A stretch of 64,000 nt of DNA from NCBI RefSeq assembly GCF_001267155.1, contig NZ_CP012357.1, positions 930,001 to 994,000 of the forward strand, written 5' to 3'. Source of the DNA: Spiroplasma litorale. GTDB taxonomy: Bacteria > Bacillota_I > Bacilli_A > Mycoplasmatales > Mycoplasmataceae. Under the pieces are notes generated by a model. It was not told where the DNA came from. It did no database searches and worked only from the letters and a program-made list of their open reading frames with translations. Position numbers and translations under genes: made by a program. Positions 20,801 through 29,368 of this stretch are shown in pieces. Within the stretch, counting starts at the first letter, position 1. Each line of letters begins with the position of its first letter.

Positions 20801-22426
20801 AGAAGCGTCTTTTCTAATATAAAATATTGTATTTAGCTTGCAAATGATAAAAAATGTTAAAGTAAATAATGATATTATTGCAATCGCATATATTCATAAA
20901 GATGATATTCAACCAAGACTAAAGTTTAAATAATTAGTAATACCAGATAATATAAAACTTTGAAGAAAGAAAGTGAATACATAACCTACAACAACTGCCG
21001 CAAAAACAATAAGGGTTGGTAAAATTCAAAAGAAATTTGATAATTCAGAATTTTTACATCCAAGAGCTTTAAAAGTACCAAGTTTTTTTTCTGACTCTTT
21101 CAATTCTCTTTTTATTAATTGAGTAACAATAAAAATAATTATGAAAACAAATATGAAAACAAATAAGTAAGAAACAAATTTAAAGATAAAGAAAACATTA
21201 TTGTATATACTTAATCTTGAAAAGTTTTTATAAGTAGAATCATTTACAGAATAAAAAAACTTTTTATTTTTTGGGTTTATATTACCAAAACGTATAAATT
21301 CCTTATTTAAAGAAGTTAATAATGGTGAACTGTAATTAGAATTATTTTTAAATTTTCCAGAAAAATAAACTTCTCTTTCACTTGCAGAAGATGAATTTAA
21401 TACTGATTTTGATGGATCATAACTATATAAAGAAAAGTTTCTTGATATTCTTGATTTTGTCAAACCAAAAACTTCAGGTGAAACATAAGCATTCATTTCT
21501 GTTTTAATATTTGGTATTGGGTTTTCAGCATTTCTATATGAATAAAAGAAATCAATAGAAGTACCTAATCCAATTACTTGAAATCAACTTTGATCAGAAT
21601 ATTTAGAGTTTTTAATACCATTTTTTTCATCATTTATATCATTAGGTTCGTTACCAAAACCAATATCTTTTACATCATTTTTTACTAGTAAGTTTTCACC
21701 ATATTTATCTGATGTCAATCTAACAATATCATTTAATTTTATACCGTTTTTATTTGCAAAGTTTGCTTGCAATACAACTTGATGAACTGATTCTTCGATA
21801 TTTTTACTAAATGGGTTTTGACTATCATTCACATTATCATAAGTTATAAGTTTATCTACATCTTTAACCTCATTTTCACTTATATCACCATTGATATTGG
21901 TTTCAGTGTTTATGATTCCGGTCTTTGCAATAACTCTGGTGCTAATTTTATTATCATTAAATGTTATATTATTAAAAACTCTAGCTTCAGTTCTTGATCA
22001 ATTAAAATAATTATCTCCTATAATTTCATTATTTTGATCATCATAAAACTTACCCTTTCTTGATAATGTATTAACTAAATATTGTTGATATAGATCATTA
22101 TTAGAATAATCTAATATATTTTCTCCACCGACCAATTCTTTTTCATTAAAAGAAATTCTGTCATTTGGATCAATATCAATTACAAAATCTCTTAAAACAG
22201 AATCATTTGATAATTTATTAAAATTGCTATCGACTCTTTGATAAAACAATGAAAGCACAAAACACAATACTGAAGCAATAAATACTAAAAGTCATATAAA
22301 AAAAACAGAAGCATAGCTTTTTGACATCTGTTTTATTCCTGATTTAATTATCAATCAGTTTAGACTACTAACTTTATTTTCTTTATCAGAAACCTTCGTC
22401 TTTTTTACTTTGTTTTTATCTTTCAC
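17849..22426 (-). CDS. Giant FtsX/MacB-type ABC transporter permease
   Basis: 1525 aa; seven apparent fragments are one frame when UGA is Trp. One N-terminal transmembrane helix (~residues 33-60), a large extracellular domain, a first FtsX module (~405-610) with KKLGTFKALGCKNSELSNFF, a ~780-residue extracellular domain, and a C-terminal FtsX module (~1395-1525) with SSFIATMKTLGYTNYYIINQ. The conserved lysine-glycine KxLG pattern is typical of FtsX permeases. This layout resembles the large permeases of mycoplasmas. The start is GTG 22426 (AGGTG upstream; GTG 22435 is possible), 9 bp after the preceding gene. No ATPase gene is adjacent. Confidence 0.85.
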
Positions 22427-22435
22427 AAAAAACAC

Positions 22436-24610
22436 CTACTCTATTGAAACTTTTTGAATATTAAATTCATAAGATGTATCAAATTGATCACATGTACTAT
22501 AGTCATTCATTCTATTTGTAACTTCAAATGCAAAAGAAATATTTTGATTATCATTATTTACCGAACCTTTGGTTATGCTCATTTTAATAGTTGAAGACAA
22601 TTTTAATGTAGATCTATTATTACATTGACTCCAAAAGTTTCTTGAACGATAACTAATTTCCATATCTTTGAACTCATTATTTGTATTTACATCAGTTGAA
22701 TAAGATTGATTTGAACCTAAGTTATTAATTTCAGATAAAGGAACTTCTACTAATGTTGAGTTATATCCCCCCATATAATCACCAATTTTTCCTTGATATC
22801 CAGTAGATTTGAATTTTTTCAATGTAATTTTAGCGTATAGTTTTAATTTACTATCGTTATTATAGTTGTATGCATCCTTGATTGAAAAAGGAATTGTGTA
22901 ATCAAATTTAAATCTTTGAGCTCCATTTGTATCAGTATAATTATGAGACAAAGTCGCTTCTTCAATTATTGAATTTGTTCTTGCAACCATTCCATCGACA
23001 TCTGTATTTTCTGTGCCATATATTGACATGTTTTTACCATTATTATTAAAGTCTGTATTAAAAATTATTTTAGTATTACCAAAATATCTTAAAGAGTCAG
23101 TTTTAGAATTGACATCGACTGAATCATATGTCAAATTAACTAATTCAAAATTTTCTAAGTCAAAAGGAATATTGTTATTGTACATTGAAATTCTATCAAT
23201 AATTTCTTGTTTTGTAGTCCAATAAAATTTTCCTATATTATTAGTTTTAATTACTTCTTTAACTTCTTTACGTCTAACTTTGAAATTTGGTTTAACAGAA
23301 CCTTTATACCCATTAATTTTAACTTCAAATCTTGAGTTTACATCTCTATCTGTAATTGTAAAATTGTCATGTTTTATACTATTTTTATCTATTTCAAATA
23401 AACTATCGTCTTTTATATTGTTAAGAATTGGGTTTTTATTTTTAATTGCAGTTATTAATTGTTTTATTGGCTCATTTTTGTCCCAATTTTCAATCGGATC
23501 AAGATTTAAATTTGTAATAATTCCATCAACATTTTCACATTGATAAGTTATTTTAATATCTTGTGTTAATCCTGAGCTTAAGGTAAAAGCTGCATTTCTA
23601 AGTTTTAGATCTTTAACGTTTAATTGAATTTTTTTGTTGTTATCTAGGTATTTTTGTAATAACGGATTTTTATTTAATATTTGTTTTTGAAGTTCATCTT
23701 CAGTTATTGAATTTATTAAACCTAAATCAGTTTCAGTTACTAATCCATTTAAATTATTAACACTGAAATTTACAATTGATGTATTATCATTAAAATTTTC
23801 TTCATTTAATTGAACTTTTGCATTATTATAATTTATTTCATTACTTAAAACATCTATTTTTTCAACTTCTTTTTCAATTAATTTATAATTATCATTAGAC
23901 TCGTTAGACACTTCAATTCTTGAAATTATTTGCTCTTTATCAATTTTTGCAACATCACCAATGTATCTGTTTAATATTAGACCGTCTAGATTTGATAATT
24001 TATATTGAATCATCAAATCAGAAGATGAAGTTCTTAAATTTGATTGTATATTTTTTTTATTTAAAGAAAGTTCATTTAATGAACCATATCCAATTGAGAA
24101 ATATGATTCAATATCAATGTTTCTCAATTTCGGATTTATATTTTTAAATTTTTTGAATACATTTACATCATCTAATTTATCAATTGTACCAATATCTGTT
24201 TTATCAACCATCTTTGATATATCTGTCAATAAATATTTAACATCAATATACCCAATAAAACCTTCGAGTTTAATTCTTGCACCAGTTATTTTTGTAAGAC
24301 TTACATAAACATCGTTCACTGACAAGTTAGCTATTTTACTATCGCTTTTATTTAACTCAAGAAACTTTTCGCTTATTATTTGAGTTGACAACATATCAAA
24401 ATCGCCTAAATCACTTTTTAAACTATTTTTAAGTTTATTTAAATCATAAAAACCCTGGTTATTTTCATCTAAATTATTATTATTATGAGTTGTATTTGGT
24501 TGTCTATTGATTTGATTTTTATTAAAGGAATTTATAATTCAAAATAAAGGCAGAACTAGTATTGCGAAACTCAACATTATAGAAGTTGATAAAAAAATTA
24601 ATTTTTTCAC
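22436..24610 (-). CDS. Membrane-anchored repeat protein linked to the permease
   Basis: 724 aa. The GTG start at 24610 follows GGAGG and gives MKKLIFLSTSIMLSFAILVL, one N-terminal transmembrane helix without lipobox cysteine, then an Asn-rich linker. The extracellular part contains several ~75-100-residue modules of similar pattern: LSNLDGLILNRYIGDV, VNNLNGLVTETDLGLI and CENVDGIITNLNLDPI, each followed by a helix with (K)NP. C-terminal ~200 residues are beta-rich. Three of its four Trp codons are TGG, unlike neighbours that use TGA. Its stop is 9 bp before the giant permease, so one operon. Function unknown. Confidence 0.7.
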
Positions 24611-24735
24611 AATTTTACCTCCAACCTTACTTAACTTTAATATACTACAATTAGTTTAGTAACTTTTATGAAATCTTAATATAAAAATAGTTTTAAATTA
24701 TAAAAATATTTTAATAATAATCTAATATCATTAAC

Positions 24736-24776
24736 AAAACAAAACAACCACTTTATTTAAGTGGTTGTTTTGTTTT
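24736..24776. terminator. Strong bidirectional terminator
   Basis: An 18-bp perfect stem (24736-24753 with 24759-24776) with loop TATTT and flanking A/T tracts. It follows the ferritin gene (minus strand) and insulates the permease operon, whose promoter must lie between it and 24610. Confidence 0.9.
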
Positions 24777-24793
24777 ATAATAATTTGTTGATT

Positions 24794-25315
24794 TTATTGA
24801 TGTGGAGCAAATGGGTCAACAACAGGACCTGTGTTAGGTTCAACTCTTTCGCTTGCTTTTTTATCAGCACTATAGTGATCACTATTTTGAAGTTTCAATC
24901 CATCAATCATATCTTTTGTTTCTGCAATTTCTTCATAAAAATCAATTAAGAATCAATCATAGAATTTTGCAGTTACATAATCTTCAAATTCATTTGCATG
25001 TTTATAGTAATTTGAAGTCATTTCAGCAAATTTTTCTCTGTGGGTTTTATAAACTTCCAAAACTTCTATAATTGTTTTGCAATTATTTTTATCAGCTGTA
25101 AAATTGGTTATTTCGAAGTCTTGATCTCTATCTAATAAATAATTTATAATTCTTCTTTGATGCAAAAACTCATCTTGTGCTTGCACTTGAAAGAAGTGTG
25201 CAAATCCGTTATAACCTAGCTTTGCGCAAACATTACTTAAGTCAAAGCAAAAATACTGCATTTTTGCATGTTCCACTATGTAATTTTCTAAATCTTTTTT
25301 AATTTCTTTATTCAT
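24794..25315 (-). CDS. ftn: Ferritin-like iron-storage protein
   Basis: 173 aa four-helix bundle that oxidises and stores iron. The N-terminal ferritin helix (KKDLENYIVEHAKMQYFCFD), the AHFFQVQAQDEFLHQRRIIN stretch with ExxH of the diiron site, and a third helix with VLEVYKTHREKFAEM are visible. One UGA (KFYDWFLIDFYEEIAE) extends it to the TAA at 24794; the tail (GPVVDPFAPHQ) is disordered. Monocistronic between two terminators. Confidence 0.85.
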
Positions 25316-25352
25316 ACCTTTTTTCCTCCTTGGTAATAAATTATATTAATAC

Positions 25353-25380
25353 AAAAAAAACTATTTTACAATAGTTTTTT
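25353..25380 (-). terminator. Terminator of the J-domain gene
   Basis: AAAAAACTATT (25355-25365) pairs with AATAGTTTTTT (25370-25380) around TTAC; the minus-strand stem runs into a T-rich tract. It abuts the J-protein stop codon. Confidence 0.75.
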
Positions 25381-26261
25381 TATTTTTTTTCTCTAAATGA
25401 CATTATAGTATCATAGGCATTATTAATTTCTGCCATTTTCTCTTTTGCATTTTTAGCTTTATTTCTATCAGGATGATACTCTTTTGCTAACTTTCTATAG
25501 TTTTTTTTAATAGTTTGATCATCATCTGAGGGCTTTGAATTCAAAACCTTATATGCTTCTATAAGTTTATTTTGTTCATCTGCAAAATAATTGTTATTAT
25601 AATCTCGCTTTTGATAATTAGAGCTATTTCAAGATTGCTGATTATTATTTGAGTTAATGTATTTACTGTAATTAAATGATTCTTTTAATTGACTTGTAAT
25701 TTTTTTTAAATCTTCACAAAAATCAATAAATCATTGATCTGTTGATGAATTAATATCATTAAATTTTATATCATTCTCTGAATACTTTTTATAATTATTT
25801 ATTAAAGCATAAACAATTTTATCTATGAATATTTCATTATATATTTTTAATGTTTCATTAGTGAACTCTTTATAAAAAAGTAAAAAGTCTTCTTCAGGAA
25901 TTTTAATTTTATTATCAAATGAAATGATTTCTAAAAAGGAAAATAAATCATATTCACAATTTGTCCAAAATTTATAAAATACATCTTGTTTTTTAAGCAA
26001 ATCGCTTACAAGATTCTGATTTTTTAATTTTTTAACTGACTTGTTAAAATTTGTTATAAATGGAAACTTTATTATTTGTTCTTTTGTGTCAATATTTTCA
26101 ATTTTTATTGTGAAGGCATTGTTTTTTATATATTTTTTTTTGAATGAGTTTAATTTTGAAGATAAGTTTTTATTATTAAATCTAAAATATATTATCAATC
26201 CTAACAAGATAATAAAAATTACAAATACTAATAAATATATATAAATATTATAGTTTAACAT
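25380..26261 (-). CDS. Membrane-anchored J-domain protein
   Basis: 293 aa. N-terminal transmembrane helix (residues ~6-27), a long helical soluble region, an Asn-rich linker (SNNNQQSWNSSNYQKRDYNN) and a C-terminal J domain with KKNYRKLAKEYHPDRNKAK carrying the HPD tripeptide that stimulates DnaK ATPase. It lacks the Gly/Phe and zinc-finger parts of DnaJ, so it is a type III J protein that probably recruits DnaK to the inner membrane face. UGA codons link the two apparent fragments. Confidence 0.85.
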
Positions 26262-26275
26262 GTTATCTCCTTTAT

Positions 26276-26302
26276 ATAAAAAAAATACCTATACAAGGTA
26301 TT
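26276..26302 (-). terminator. Terminator of the rplU-prp-rpmA operon
   Basis: Minus strand: AATACC - loop - GGTATT followed by TTTTTTTTAT. It sits two bases after the rpmA stop. Confidence 0.85.
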
Positions 26303-26304
26303 AA

Positions 26305-26598
26305 TTATTGTTTTGGTAAAACACTAACTTTAGTTCTATTTTTTCCAAATCTTTGATATTTAACAATACCTGATACCAACGCAAATAATGTGTCATCTCC
26401 ACCTCTACCTACATTAATACCTGGATGAATTTTAGTTCCTCTTTGTCTAAAAATTATTGAACCTGCATTAGCAAATTGACCATCAGATTTTTTTGCACCT
26501 AAACGTTTTGATTCTGAGTCTCTACCGTTTTTTGTTGAACCTACTCCTTTTTTAGAAGCAAAGAATTGTAAACCTAATAAAAATTTCATATTACTCAC
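26305..26598 (-). CDS. rpmA: Large ribosomal subunit protein bL27
   Basis: 97 aa. The N-terminus [20 protein letters not shown] has the Firmicutes-type extension ending in LQFFASKKG, which is removed by the cysteine protease Prp to expose the mature end next to the peptidyl-transferase centre. Then [20 protein letters not shown] and [20 protein letters not shown]. The start overlaps the prp stop by 8 bp. The Prp gene next door confirms the processing scheme. Confidence 0.97.
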   Translation of the reverse strand: MSNMKFLLGLQFFASKKGVGSTKNGRDSESKRLGAKKSDGQFANAGSIIFRQRGTKIHPGINVGRGGDDTLFALVSGIVKYQRFGKNRTKVSVLPKQ

Positions 26599-26905
26599 CT
26601 ACCTTTTTTAAAATAAAATTTTTTGGATATTGTACAAAAACAGTCTCTAGTTGTATATATAAAAATTCCATAATTTTATTAATTTCATTACAACTATTGA
26701 TGATATTAACACTTATTTTATTTTCTTCAACATTAATTTTAACATTTTTATTATACAATATGTCAAAAGCATTTAAAGAACCACTAACGATAGCTGTTAC
26801 TGCGGAACATACAATGTCTTTATTATAATTGTCATAATTTGCATGTCCTTTTACAAAAAAACTTTTTACACATTTATCTTTATAATAAAATTCAGAAACT
26901 ATCAT
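26591..26905 (-). CDS. prp: Ribosomal-processing cysteine protease Prp
   Basis: 104 aa (YsxB family). Contains [20 protein letters not shown], holding the catalytic His and Cys of Prp, and a C-terminal helix with [10 protein letters not shown]. It cleaves the N-terminal extension of L27, encoded immediately downstream. Located between rplU and rpmA as in Firmicutes. Confidence 0.95.
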   Translation of the reverse strand: MIVSEFYYKDKCVKSFFVKGHANYDNYNKDIVCSAVTAIVSGSLNAFDILYNKNVKINVEENKISVNIINSCNEINKIMEFLYIQLETVFVQYPKNFILKKVGE

Positions 26906-26907
26906 AA

Positions 26908-27498
26908 CTACTTATCTTCTTTTTTTGGTTTTGCTGTTGTTGATTTTGCAGCTGTTGTTTTAGTAGCAGCAGGTTTTGCTGTTGTTGATTTTGCAGCTGT
27001 TGTTTTAGTAGCAGCAGGTTTTGCTGTTGTTGATTTTGCAGCTGTTGTTTTAGTAGCAGCAGGTTTTGCTGTTGTTGATTTTGCAGCTGTTGTTTTAGTA
27101 GCAGCAGGTTTTGCTGTTGTTGATGTTAATTTAGGTTCTGAATTTTCAATTTTATTTTCTTGAACTTTTGCTGGTTTTGGTTTATTTGATAAAACACCAG
27201 TTAATGAAAGTTCGTCAATTTTTACTTTTGTGTATGGTTGTCTATGACCATATACTTTATTAACATTTTTCTTTGGATGATATCTTATAACTCTAAGTTT
27301 TTTTTCTTTTCCTTGTTTAACTATTGTTCCTGAAACAACAGCGTTTTTAATTAAAGGATTTCCAAAAGTTGAATCCATCATCAAAACTTCTTTGAAAAGA
27401 ACTTGTTCTCCTTCGTTTAAATTTAGTTTTTCAACATAAATTTCATCTCCAGGTTGAACTTTTAGTTGTTTACCACCTGTTTTAATAATTGCAAACAT
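26908..27498 (-). CDS. rplU: Large ribosomal subunit protein bL21 with repetitive basic tail
   Basis: 196 aa, against ~100 aa for ordinary L21. The first ~105 residues are standard: MFAIIKTGGKQLKVQPGDEI, then RYHPKKNVNKVYGHRQPYTK. The added ~90 residues begin KPAKVQENKIENSEP and then repeat a 15-residue unit (TAKPAATKTTAAKST) four times, ending KPKKEDK. The tail is histone-H1-like, basic and presumably disordered, and would project from the ribosome. First gene of the rplU-prp-rpmA operon, behind an L21 leader. Confidence 0.95.
   Translation of the reverse strand: MFAIIKTGGKQLKVQPGDEIYVEKLNLNEGEQVLFKEVLMMDSTFGNPLIKNAVVSGTIVKQGKEKKLRVIRYHPKKNVNKVYGHRQPYTKVKIDELSLTGVLSNKPKPAKVQENKIENSEPKLTSTTAKPAATKTTAAKSTTAKPAATKTTAAKSTTAKPAATKTTAAKSTTAKPAATKTTAAKSTTAKPKKEDK
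26927..27122 (-). repeat. 45-bp in-frame tandem repeats in rplU
   Basis: Four full 45-bp units plus a partial one, with start points 26927, 26972, 27017, 27062 and 27107 (exact 45-bp periodicity). Near-identical at DNA level, so recent expansion or active homogenisation by slippage. They encode TAKPAATKTTAAKST. Confidence 0.95.
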
Positions 27499-27504
27499 TA
27501 TTTA

Positions 27505-27585
27505 TACCTCCGAATAGACTCGCCTTGCATGTGAATATTAAATATTTCTTAAAACATACAAAAGAGCGGTTGAAACTACAACCTA
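27505..27585 (-). promoter_or_regulatory. L21 ribosomal leader
   Basis: The rplU 5' UTR reads GGTTGTAGTTTCAACCGCTC, a ~30-nt loop, then GCAAGGCGAGTC and GGAGG before the ATG. Paired CCGCTC/GGCGAG arms close to the SD are the hallmark of the Firmicutes L21 leader, thought to mediate autogenous control. Recognised from memory of the pattern; a covariance search was not possible. Confidence 0.7.
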
Positions 27586-27635
27586 ATTAATTTTACATTA
27601 TTTTTCATATATTTTATATAATTTCTTAAATTTAA

Positions 27636-27914
27636 CTAAAATATGCTTCCTCAACTTGTTTTTGGTGGTTGAGCCTTAGATTCATTGGATTTTGTTCTAT
27701 CAAATGATAAGCTATTGCTACCTATTTTCATATCAAACTTATCTACGTTATTTATTACTTTGCCAGCTAAAATTGATGTTGATATTGAACCGATTGTATC
27801 ATTAATTGCAGTTGATAATGATTTAATAATATTAGCTATACCATCAAGAAAAGCACCACTTAATCCAGCTCCACCAACAACTTCTCTTTTTTGATCAATA
27901 TTAAGTTTAGTCAT
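27636..27914 (-). CDS. Double-glycine-leader peptide (bacteriocin-like)
   Basis: 92 aa. N-terminus MTKLNIDQKREVVGGAGLSG: Leu at -12, Val at -4 and a GG cleavage site fit the leaders of class II bacteriocins and related exported peptides. The predicted mature part (77 aa) has a Gly/Ala/Ser/Ile-rich amphipathic region (GAFLDGIANIIKSLSTAIND) and a polar tail ending WGSIF (W is UGA; stop TAG 27636-27638). A very strong SD (GGAGGTGA) precedes the ATG, which is 30 bp after rsmI. No C39-peptidase transporter or immunity gene is in the window. Toxin, signal or structural peptide remain open. Confidence 0.65.
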
Positions 27915-27944
27915 AATGTCACCTCCAAATAGAGTATCGACATA

Positions 27945-28817
27945 TTATTTATTTTTATATATAAATTCAGACAATTTATTCTTATTTATATTATATTTTT
28001 TGCTTAAGTTTTTTATTATATCTTTGTTACTAATCGAATTATTTTTCATTGCTTTTATTTCAGAATCCAATTTATTCAAATTAAAACTAAACTCTTCATT
28101 TGAAGAGATTGATTCGATTAAAATACAAAATTCACCTTTTTTTACAAATTCATCCGAATTTATAAATTGACATACTTCACTTAAAGTTCCATAAACAAAC
28201 TGCTCATTAATTTTTGATATTTCTCTCCCAATTATAATTTTTGTAGATTCAGGTATTTGCAATAATAAAGAATTTAGTCTTTCAACTACCCTATGAACTG
28301 ATTCATAAAAACAAACTACACCTTTACTTTTTTTTAGTTCGTTAATCAATTCACTATTTTCAGTTTTATTTTGTAAAAATCCCAAAAATGTATTAGAGTA
28401 AGCTATAAGACCGCTTACTATTAAAACATGTATATATGCAGGACCTGCATTTATTGGTGTGATATTTACATTAATATTATTTTCAACAATTTTATTAACT
28501 AGATACATTCCTGGATCACAAATACAAGGTACACCAGCATCACTAATCAATGCAATTTTATTGTTAGTTCTTAGATCTTCTTGAAATGATTCAAATGATT
28601 CTATTTCATTAAATTTATGTACTGCTTTTAATGGCTTTTTAATTTCTAAATGATTTAACAACTTTATACTAACTCTTTTATCCTCACAATATATTAAATC
28701 CACTTCTTTTAAAATTTTAACAACCCTAAATGAAATATCTTTTAGATTACCAATTGGCGTACCTATTAAATATAAAGTTTTATTATCATTTTTATATGTA
28801 TTTTGAATTCTTAACAT
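27945..28817 (-). CDS. rsmI: 16S rRNA (cytidine-1402-2'-O)-methyltransferase
   Basis: 290 aa tetrapyrrole-methylase-fold enzyme that modifies C1402 at the ribosomal P site using SAM. Motifs: LIGTPIGNLKDISFRVVKIL, CEDKRVSIKLL, ALISDAGVPCICDPG and VVCFYESVHRVVERL. C-terminal helical domain present. SD TAGGAGA. It precedes the GG-leader peptide gene by 30 bp and may be co-transcribed with it. Confidence 0.95.
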   Translation of the reverse strand: MLRIQNTYKNDNKTLYLIGTPIGNLKDISFRVVKILKEVDLIYCEDKRVSIKLLNHLEIKKPLKAVHKFNEIESFESFQEDLRTNNKIALISDAGVPCICDPGMYLVNKIVENNINVNITPINAGPAYIHVLIVSGLIAYSNTFLGFLQNKTENSELINELKKSKGVVCFYESVHRVVERLNSLLLQIPESTKIIIGREISKINEQFVYGTLSEVCQFINSDEFVKKGEFCILIESISSNEEFSFNLNKLDSEIKAMKNNSISNKDIIKNLSKKYNINKNKLSEFIYKNK

Positions 28818-28828
28818 AAATCTCCTAA

Positions 28829-28852
28829 ATAAAAAAACCTATTAATAGGTTT
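28829..28852 (-). terminator. Terminator after greA
   Basis: Palindrome AAACCTATTAATAGGTTT followed on the minus strand by TTTTATTTAG, between the greA stop and the rsmI start. Confidence 0.7.
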
Positions 28853-28855
28853 ATA

Positions 28856-29329
28856 TTATTTTATATCTTTGATTAAAATTTTATAAGGTTCTTTCAGTTC
28901 TCTAACTTCACAAATATCATTTATACTTTTACCTAACATCGCCTTAGCTAGGGGTGATTCATTAGATATTTTAGATTCAAAGGGGTCCGCTTCAATAACA
29001 CCAACAATTTTTAGAGTCATTTCTTTTTTAGTTTTATGATTTGCAAAAGTAACAGTGCTTCCTACTTTAATTTCTTTATTTACTGAATTTGTATTATCAA
29101 TAATTTTTGCTTTTGAAAGCATTGTTTCAATTTCTTTTATTCTTGCTTCTACTTCTGCTTGTCTATTTCTAGCAGCATCATAATCAGCATTTTCAGACAA
29201 GTCACCTTGTGCTCTAGCTTCTACTAACTCTTCAATTACTTGTGGTCTTATAACATTAATCAAATTTGAAAGTTCTTTTTCTAATTCATCTCTACCTTCT
29301 GAGGTTAAAATTATATCTTTATCGGTCAT
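28856..29329 (-). CDS. greA: Transcription elongation factor GreA
   Basis: Rescues backtracked RNA polymerase by stimulating transcript cleavage. 157 aa. N-terminal coiled coil with LTSEGRDELEKEL, EARAQGDLSENADYDAARNR (the conserved acidic tip D and E residues are present) and the C-terminal FKBP-like domain with NESPLAKAMLGKSI. SD AAAAGGAG. Confidence 0.97.
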   Translation of the reverse strand: MTDKDIILTSEGRDELEKELSNLINVIRPQVIEELVEARAQGDLSENADYDAARNRQAEVEARIKEIETMLSKAKIIDNTNSVNKEIKVGSTVTFANHKTKKEMTLKIVGVIEADPFESKISNESPLAKAMLGKSINDICEVRELKEPYKILIKDIK

Positions 29330-29368
29330 ATTTACTCCTTTTACTAACTATGTAATTATACAATTATT

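Noticed and set aside
23013-25071. Plus-strand ORFs opposite the repeat-protein and ferritin genes
   Set aside because: They are reverse-strand shadows, rich in Phe/Leu/Ile or His as expected from AT-rich antisense, without SD.
26927-27122. CRISPR-like regular repeats
   Set aside because: Direct tandem units without spacers, in frame within rplU; protein repeat, not an array.
26843-27163. Plus-strand ORF of FAVVDFAAVVLVAAG repeats
   Set aside because: Antisense shadow of the rplU repeat tail; no SD and no family resemblance.
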